Positions 58,422-64,000 of a stretch of DNA of 64,000 nt are shown here, piece by piece. The stretch's first letter is position 1. The number at the start of each line of letters is the position of its first letter. The translations under genes were made by a program, and so were the position numbers. The notes under the pieces are model-generated. The model saw only the letters and a program-made list of their open reading frames with translations, was not told where the DNA came from and searched no databases. This DNA is from Ustulina deusta (taxonomy: Eukaryota > Ascomycota > Sordariomycetes > Xylariales > Xylariaceae): contig JAJNNX010000001.1 of assembly GCA_023159155.1 (NCBI GenBank), positions 2,356,001 through 2,420,000 on the forward strand, given 5' to 3'.

Positions 58422-61400
58422 TCAAACAGCAACAAACCCAAGCTTTGAGAATAGGGTATCCATCGCCACCCACTGGCGGCCGCACTTATCAAGGTACTTA
58501 TCAACAACACCCTTGATAGTAGTGAAGCGGACGCGGTTGTGCTCGGCGAGGGCCTTGATGCGTTCCTGCTCCGCTGCGCTCAGCGCGCCGGCATTTCCTT
58601 CGCCACCGAGACCCGTGGCGCCGGACTGGGCCTTCGCGCGAGCCTTGTCGACGTCCCAAAGGCACGCGAAGTAGACGAGTTGGTTGTAAATGTCACGCTC
58701 CGAGTACTCGTAGCGCATGCGGCCTAAGCAACCCGTCGCAAGACCCTTGGGTCCCATGCACCGAGTGCCATAGACAGACAGCTGGCGGGTACGGTTTCCA
58801 CATAATTCGTCGTTGCACACGAGCCAGCCTTCGTAGTAGCGCGACGTCTGCGCGCGTACCGCATGCTCGAGCTGTGCGACGATGCTGAGGTTTGGAATAA
58901 TGGATGAGCAGGATGGGCAGGAGACACCCTGCGCCGTGACGGTTATCGCTTGAGTCGCCTCTGCATTGTGAGTAGCGGGGAGGAGGCCATCAAATGGCGA
59001 GGAAACCTTGCATTTCCGACAACGTAGAGAGAGTCGTGCGCAATCGCGGAAGCGGACCTCATCAGAAATCTGGGATTCCAGAGGATGAATCTCGAGGTCG
59101 TTAGAGCTAGATTGACTCGAAGAATTGTTAGCGTAGCGGCGCACGTCCAGACCAAGCTGTTCGGCTAGTTGTGATGTGGAAGTGCCAGTGATATTGGCAC
59201 ATAGACGCTCAACAGGTGGGAAGATTTGCTTCCCAATATACCACTCGACATCCACCTTGAGATCGGAGTCTTTTTTGGTGACGTCCTGAGGCGTATAGGC
59301 ACGCTTGGCAACATGTTCCGAACTTGTCTTGCTATCGCCAGTCACGACATAGGAGATGACATCTCCACGGCGGATATTTTTGCCTCGTGCAATTTCCCGA
59401 AGAGCGACCTGAACCTGTGGCATCGAGTCCGCATTGGGATATTCTTTTGGCGCCTTGCCAAGCTGTGTGTAAATGATGTACTTTTGAACGGGAATGGAAT
59501 GCTCGCGCATTTTCCCCGAAATTTCCCGCAGATATTCGTGTATCCGCTGGACAGCGACTTCAGTCTCATCCCCCGAAAGTATTTCGTTCAGTATTCGGGA
59601 CGAGATCTCTTTCGACAGACCGCAGTACTCTCTACGCTTCATGTCCAGACCTTTGACCTCCATCGTGTCCACGAATTTGCCGCCAGCAACTTCGACCATA
59701 TTGATAGCAGCATATTTCTTCTTGGCCTGCAACAGAATTCTTCGAAAAACGTTATCAATGTCAATCTCAAGGAGGCGATACCGTTCGTTAACGGCCTTCT
59801 TGAAATCATTGCCGACTTTCAAAGCATCTGCAACCGACTCCACATTGGCATTGATCATGACAGAGTCTGTATCACCATAAATAACTTGCAACGACTTAGA
59901 CTCCGCAAGCTCTTTGGTACTACGGAGAATTTCGCGACCCTTGAAGGTAGTAAGCACGGCCAGGGGTCGCGCATAGAATCGCGACTTGGTATATCCCAGG
60001 CAGCCGTACATAGAGTTCGCCGTCAGTTTAAGCGCGAGTTGTTTGATATCCCACGTGGCAAGCTGTTCAGTTGTAGCATTTCTGTCTTTCATAAGCGATT
60101 TCACTTGCCGCCGGCGACTGACAAGAGTGGCGATAAGCTTTGGCAATATCCCTTGTTCTTGTTCAGTTGGGACTTCTGGCACCCCATCCTCGCCTTCCGA
60201 CTGCAACAAATATCAGTACAGCCTAACGATGCACGTACAGAATCAACTTACCAATGCAGTTCGCTCCACAGTTGTGAAGCAGATATTGAATTCTTGAATG
60301 ATGGAGGGATACAGGGAATTGAAATCCATGACAAGCACAAACTTGTCATATAATCCCTTCTCCGGCTCAAAAACCAAACCACCTTTGTATTTGTCTTTCT
60401 TCTTGCCAGCAGCACCATCATCTTCGTCTGCCTCATCCTCAACCTTGGGTCGTCCTTTGAAGAACTGCTTGTCGGGGCATATATACTTGTTGCGATGGAA
60501 TTCATGTAGCAAAATGTATTCATTTCGCTCGGCTCGCGTTCCAGTTAATGTTCGAGCCCACGAGTTGCCGGCCAAGTTTGTCAAGACTTTCGTCAGAGGC
60601 AGTATTTGCGTCCTCAGTGCTAGGGCAGCAATAAAATACGTATCTGCCTCCATATGGGTAATGTAATCCATAAGGCCATTCTTCTCGGCGGCCCACGTTT
60701 TCAGAGCTGCCTCATTATCTATATCTCTACGACGTGTATCGTCACCAAGATATAGGTTGCACATCTCAGTAAGACTCCAGGATTGGCACTTGTACATGAC
60801 CGATTTGCCTGCGTCATTGGCAAGATCACATAACAGACGGCCAGCCATGACTTGACGCTCTGCGAAAACATTGCCGCCAGCCTTTCCTATGGATGCTGGC
60901 CATTCTGCTCTGCGGAGTCGTCCAAGACGTGCCCATTGTGGAGTCTTTTTCTCACGTAGTCTGTTCAGTATGATGCTGTAATCAACGCCTTCAAGTTGGT
61001 GTCCGAGGAGAACATCAGGGTCGACTACATCAAGCTGTGCGAGGAAGAAGGACAGAATATCTGCTTCTGTCTTCATTAACTTGATTAAACCTTTCTTTCT
61101 GTCCTGCGCTAGCTTATCGAACCCGAAGGGGAACGCGGCGCCGTTCGGCCTGACCACGGTAAATGTCCGAGATGGAAGCTGATCGGCTGGTGTGGTTTCG
61201 CTGAGTAGCACATTTTCGTAAATGCGAGCACTGATTGAAAGAATCTCTGCTTTGTTGTCCTTGGCATTGAAGGTCGTTCGCATCGCTAGGCTCATTAAAG
61301 TAAGGGGCGGCACATCCAAATTGTCCGAATCGTTCAATGGGGATACTGCATCTGGATTGCTGACCTGGACTTCGAGCTTAGCATATGAGCTGTTCTTCAA

Positions 61401-63105
61401 AGTGCCAAAGTCAGCATCTTTGATTTTGAGCCAGCATGGACCCATAATATTCTTCCATAGCACAAACTGTTCGAATAAGGCAGTGTTGGTACCAAATACA
61501 TGAGAAAATGTCTCGCCAGTTATCTCGGCAGCAATCTGCGGTTCTGTTTCCAATTAGGTTTGTACTGGTTTATAATCGAATGTCAAGGCAGACAACTTAC
61601 TAGTGTATGGGTATAATAGCTTAAGATACTGGGCTTCGCGAGGAATTCCAGGTAGCTCAAAGGCGTACTTTCTGTTGCAAGCTTTGATCTTGTGCATACC
61701 GACTTTCATCTTGGTCATGATCTCATCAACTTCGGAATAAATGTGCATCATTTCAACTTCCTCGCTCGTGTCTCGTCCGTCCCGCTGACGATACTGTCGA
61801 GGTAGAAAGAATAGCTTTCTTAGTATATTGTCCACTTTTACGAAACAACTTGCATAAGCGCCAGTTTTCTTGTTTTGCACTTTGCCAAACAGACAAAGGG
61901 AGCCATTGACCTCCGTGTAGTCAGTCCAAAACATATTGAGACTACCGTCTTCCTCGATAGCATCCCTGTAATCCATTTTCCCGACGGTGGAAGACTGAGG
62001 GATTGAGTTACCGACAACATTCAATTTGTCAGTCAGCTGATTCCACGACGATGAATCCACATCAATTTCAGGGGCTTTCGAAGGCGAAGAACGAGCGGGT
62101 GAAGGATAAGGATCGGGCTTAATCAGCTTTTTGATAGGTCGAGAGGCGGATAGGTTAACGCTCGTTGCGTTTATTACGCCACCATGAGCTACCTCCATCA
62201 TCTCTTCATCCTCATCTTCATCTGCGGGTACAGCCTTAAGCTGGGCTTTGCGAGCAACAGCGTTAGATATGGGGGATGAGGGAACTGGCATCGGATCACT
62301 CATCACGTCATCGTTGACCTGGGGTGGCATTTCGTCCTCTATGGCGGGGAGAAAGTTATCATCGTGGACATTTTCGGCGTGGGCTGGAGGGGCCAGGTGC
62401 TCTGGGCTAAGTCTCGCCTTTTTGGCCACTGGCTGTCGATTATCACGGACGGGAGACAAAACGCGGGCACGATGTCTCTCAGGGGATCTGATCCTTTTGG
62501 GTAGTCGAAGTGCTGGGGCCGGAACATTCGCGTCAACCTCGCCAAGCAGGCTTGCGAGGAATCTATCGTCGTCCTCAGTCTTAATAACCTGGAGCGCAAG
62601 GTGAGTATGCCGTTCGAGTCACAATCAGATAGCGCGCGGTGATTGCGTACCTTGGTTTTAGGCTGGGGGGCCGTTTGACCTTTCATGAAGTACTCGCTGA
62701 TGTCACGATCATTGGCATCTCTTTTCGCCTTGTCTTCTTCGCGTTTCCGTTTGTCTAGCGAGGTGTTAGCACGCGGAAAGCCAGGGCAGAAAAGCCGGGC
62801 ATCTCCCTACCAGATTTACGGTCTCGATGCCCCGCAGCCATATCGTCTTCGCTTTCAGGATCGTAAGTCTGCACTCGGTCCCAATCCTCCCGGCCATCGT
62901 CGGCGTAACCCTCGCCATTGTCGTCAACAACAAAGTCGTCCTGGTTCAGACGTTCCCTGACAATCTTCTTGTACTCGTTCTCGTCGACTTCCTCGTATAG
63001 AGCCTGCTCCTCGGCGACTTCGTACGTGTCGTAGGCTTTCTTACCCGAGGCGCGCAAAGCTCGCAGCTCGGCAAGCTTGCCACGTCTGCTGGCAGCTTTC
63101 GACAT
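58422..63105 (-). CDS. POL1: DNA polymerase alpha catalytic subunit
   Basis: B-family replicative polymerase that extends primase primers at origins and on Okazaki fragments. Five exons, 63105-62811, 62754-62651, 62588-61601, 61543-60252 and 60200-58422, give 1485 aa. Introns have clear signals (for example GTGCTAACACCTCGCTAG). The N-terminus MSKAASRRGKLAELRALRAS and the acidic stretch behind it are the Pol alpha N-terminal domain. Motifs: GETFSHVFGTNTALFEQFVL near 475; region II DFNSLYPSIIQEFN at about 869; region III KLTANSMYGCLGY at about 950; region I YGDTDSVM at about 1002. The C-terminal domain has two cysteine clusters (CARLSLRCRKC ... CPSC and CNDELC ... CMGPKGLATGC) that should bind zinc/iron-sulphur and the B subunit. 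All catalytic aspartates are present. Two ACGCGT boxes lie in its promoter. Confidence 0.97.
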
Positions 63106-63796
63106 GGTTTTTAGGAGGCGGGTTTCCGTGCAATAATTTCGTAGTGACGCGGAGACTCGCTCATCAGGAGACAAAACAGAAGATGGAGAAGCAATGCCTG
63201 TCAGCACGGGATGTTTGAGAAAATCGTGGTGGGCCAATTGGTGTAAGGATATGTTGCCTCTTGGGGAAACAATTAACAATTAAGATAGAGTGGGGACGCG
63301 TCGCGGGTCAGTCTCAAGCACGCGTACCGCGAACCCCAGTCTCATTACCTACACTACCTACCTATCTAGGTACTTACTTATCGGTACATGTAGGCTATTT
63401 ATTCCCCAAAAAAGATAGCCCGCCACACTACATCAGTCAACTACTATGCAGAATATTTTTCCACCATGTAGTATTTGTGGATCCGGACATCCACAGCATC
63501 ACCGCAGGTGCGCTGTACCTACTGGCTACGCTATGGAGGTAGGTATTCACTTACCTTACCTTAGGTACGTTGGTAGGTACCTAAGACATGACCTAGATAC
63601 TCTAGCTACCTAGAGGTACTTAAGGTGGTGATTCTATGTGTAGATATCTAATTATGGGACGCAGCGCCAAGAGCTAGATAGATAGAGAGGATTACCTATC
63701 TTGGAAACTCGATAAATTTCCGAGCGCAACAACGTAAAAATTGAATGCGCCCCCCTAGCATTCGATGGTATAGTTATACGATTTAAATAAGTCGTC
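63106..63796. promoter_or_regulatory. divergent promoter region of POL1 and the right-edge gene
   Basis: About 0.7 kb between two divergent starts. It contains two ACGCGT boxes near the POL1 side and TAGGTAGGTACC-type words at about 63,350-63,620. The minus-strand ORF 63,906-63,652 overlaps the right-edge gene antisense and is not supported. Confidence 0.55.
63296..63325. promoter_or_regulatory. pair of ACGCGT (MluI cell-cycle box) sites upstream of POL1
   Basis: ACGCGT occurs at 63,296-63,301 and again at 63,320-63,325, about 190-220 nt upstream of the POL1 start. In budding and fission yeast, MBF binds this hexamer in promoters of S-phase genes including POL1. Function here is inferred from motif, spacing and gene identity. 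Confidence 0.6.
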
Positions 63797-64000
63797 ATGT
63801 TTACCTGTCGAGCATGCCAAAGAAGAGCATTTAATACTTTATCTACACATGGTCTACCCAAGAACCCGAACACAAGCCACCACAGCCCCCCGCCTTTTCG
63901 GACCACAGCGAAAGGCTCGCGACCGAGCAGAAGTTATGCGACTGTTGCCACTCATGCGCGATCCGCAGACGCTGCAGACTCGATCGCAGCTCCAAGCCTA
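63797..64000 (+). CDS. 5' part of an unknown, probably mitochondrial, protein (runs off the window)
   Basis: An ATG at 63,797 opens a frame of 68 codons that is still open at the last base. It begins MFTCRACQRRAFNTLSTHGL and continues Arg/Ser/Thr/Ala-rich with almost no acidic residues (a run PSRSYATVATHARSADAADS is visible). This composition, with an SYAT-like step typical of presequence cleavage regions in fungi, suggests a mitochondrial targeting sequence. The mature part lies beyond the window, so the function cannot be stated. Confidence 0.6.
   Translation, partial: MFTCRACQRRAFNTLSTHGLPKNPNTSHHSPPPFRTTAKGSRPSRSYATVATHARSADAADSIAAPSL

Noticed and set aside
63652..63906. 84-codon minus-strand ORF at the right edge
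   Set aside because: Overlaps antisense the presequence-like frame starting at 63,797, which has the better composition and context.
1..64000. CRISPR arrays, bacterial operons, prophage or secondary-metabolite cluster
   Set aside because: The window is eukaryotic with spliced genes; no regular spacer repeats and no polyketide, peptide synthetase or terpene synthase genes are present.

Overview
The window is nuclear DNA of a filamentous ascomycete (Pezizomycotina; a Sordariomycete-like fungus is the best guess). Genes are interrupted by short introns (mostly about 50-130 nt) with GTRNGY donors and CTAAC/CTRAC branch sites. The gene set is typical of this group: Ase1, Pan1, sphingolipid C9-methyltransferase, Spp2, Vid21/Eaf1, Mak11, an INSIG-type protein, a LON/RING protein, Hpr1/THOC1, a HET-domain protein, Aquarius, eIF4G and Pol1. 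Intergenic DNA is full of ACCTACCTAGGTAGGT-like words. Most multi-exon models below were spliced by hand. In each, the exons keep frame across every junction and sum to a multiple of three; no transcript data were available.

Layout: 662-17,696 carries five minus-strand genes: ASE1, an NmrA/isoflavone-reductase-like oxidoreductase, PAN1, the sphingolipid C9-methyltransferase and SPP2. A roughly 700-bp terminal-inverted-repeat element at 14,686-15,388 lies between the last two. From 19,135 the strand switches to plus: VID21, MAK11, the INSIG-like gene, decayed ORFs at 30.9-32.5 kb, an AT-rich patch near 33.1 kb, then the LON/RING gene. A minus-strand THO1 gene (37,070-39,770) is followed by plus-strand HET, Aquarius and eIF4G genes. 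DNA polymerase alpha (minus, 58,422-63,105) is divergent from a gene that runs off the right edge at 64,000.

The genes are mostly core housekeeping functions: spindle midzone, endocytic actin, sphingolipid modification, splicing (Spp2 and Aquarius), chromatin acetylation, ribosome biogenesis, mRNA export, translation initiation and DNA replication. Nothing looks like a secondary-metabolite cluster or an operon. The most unusual item is the THO1 gene. Its reading frame runs without a break from the THO subunit into a guanylate-kinase domain that keeps a P-loop but has lost several GMP-binding and lid residues. Other points of interest are a tRNA-like Pol III unit with a triplicated B box inside the inverted-repeat element, long ATG-free leaders before eIF4G and INSIG, an in-frame intron-like segment inside eIF4G, and paired ACGCGT boxes before POL1.
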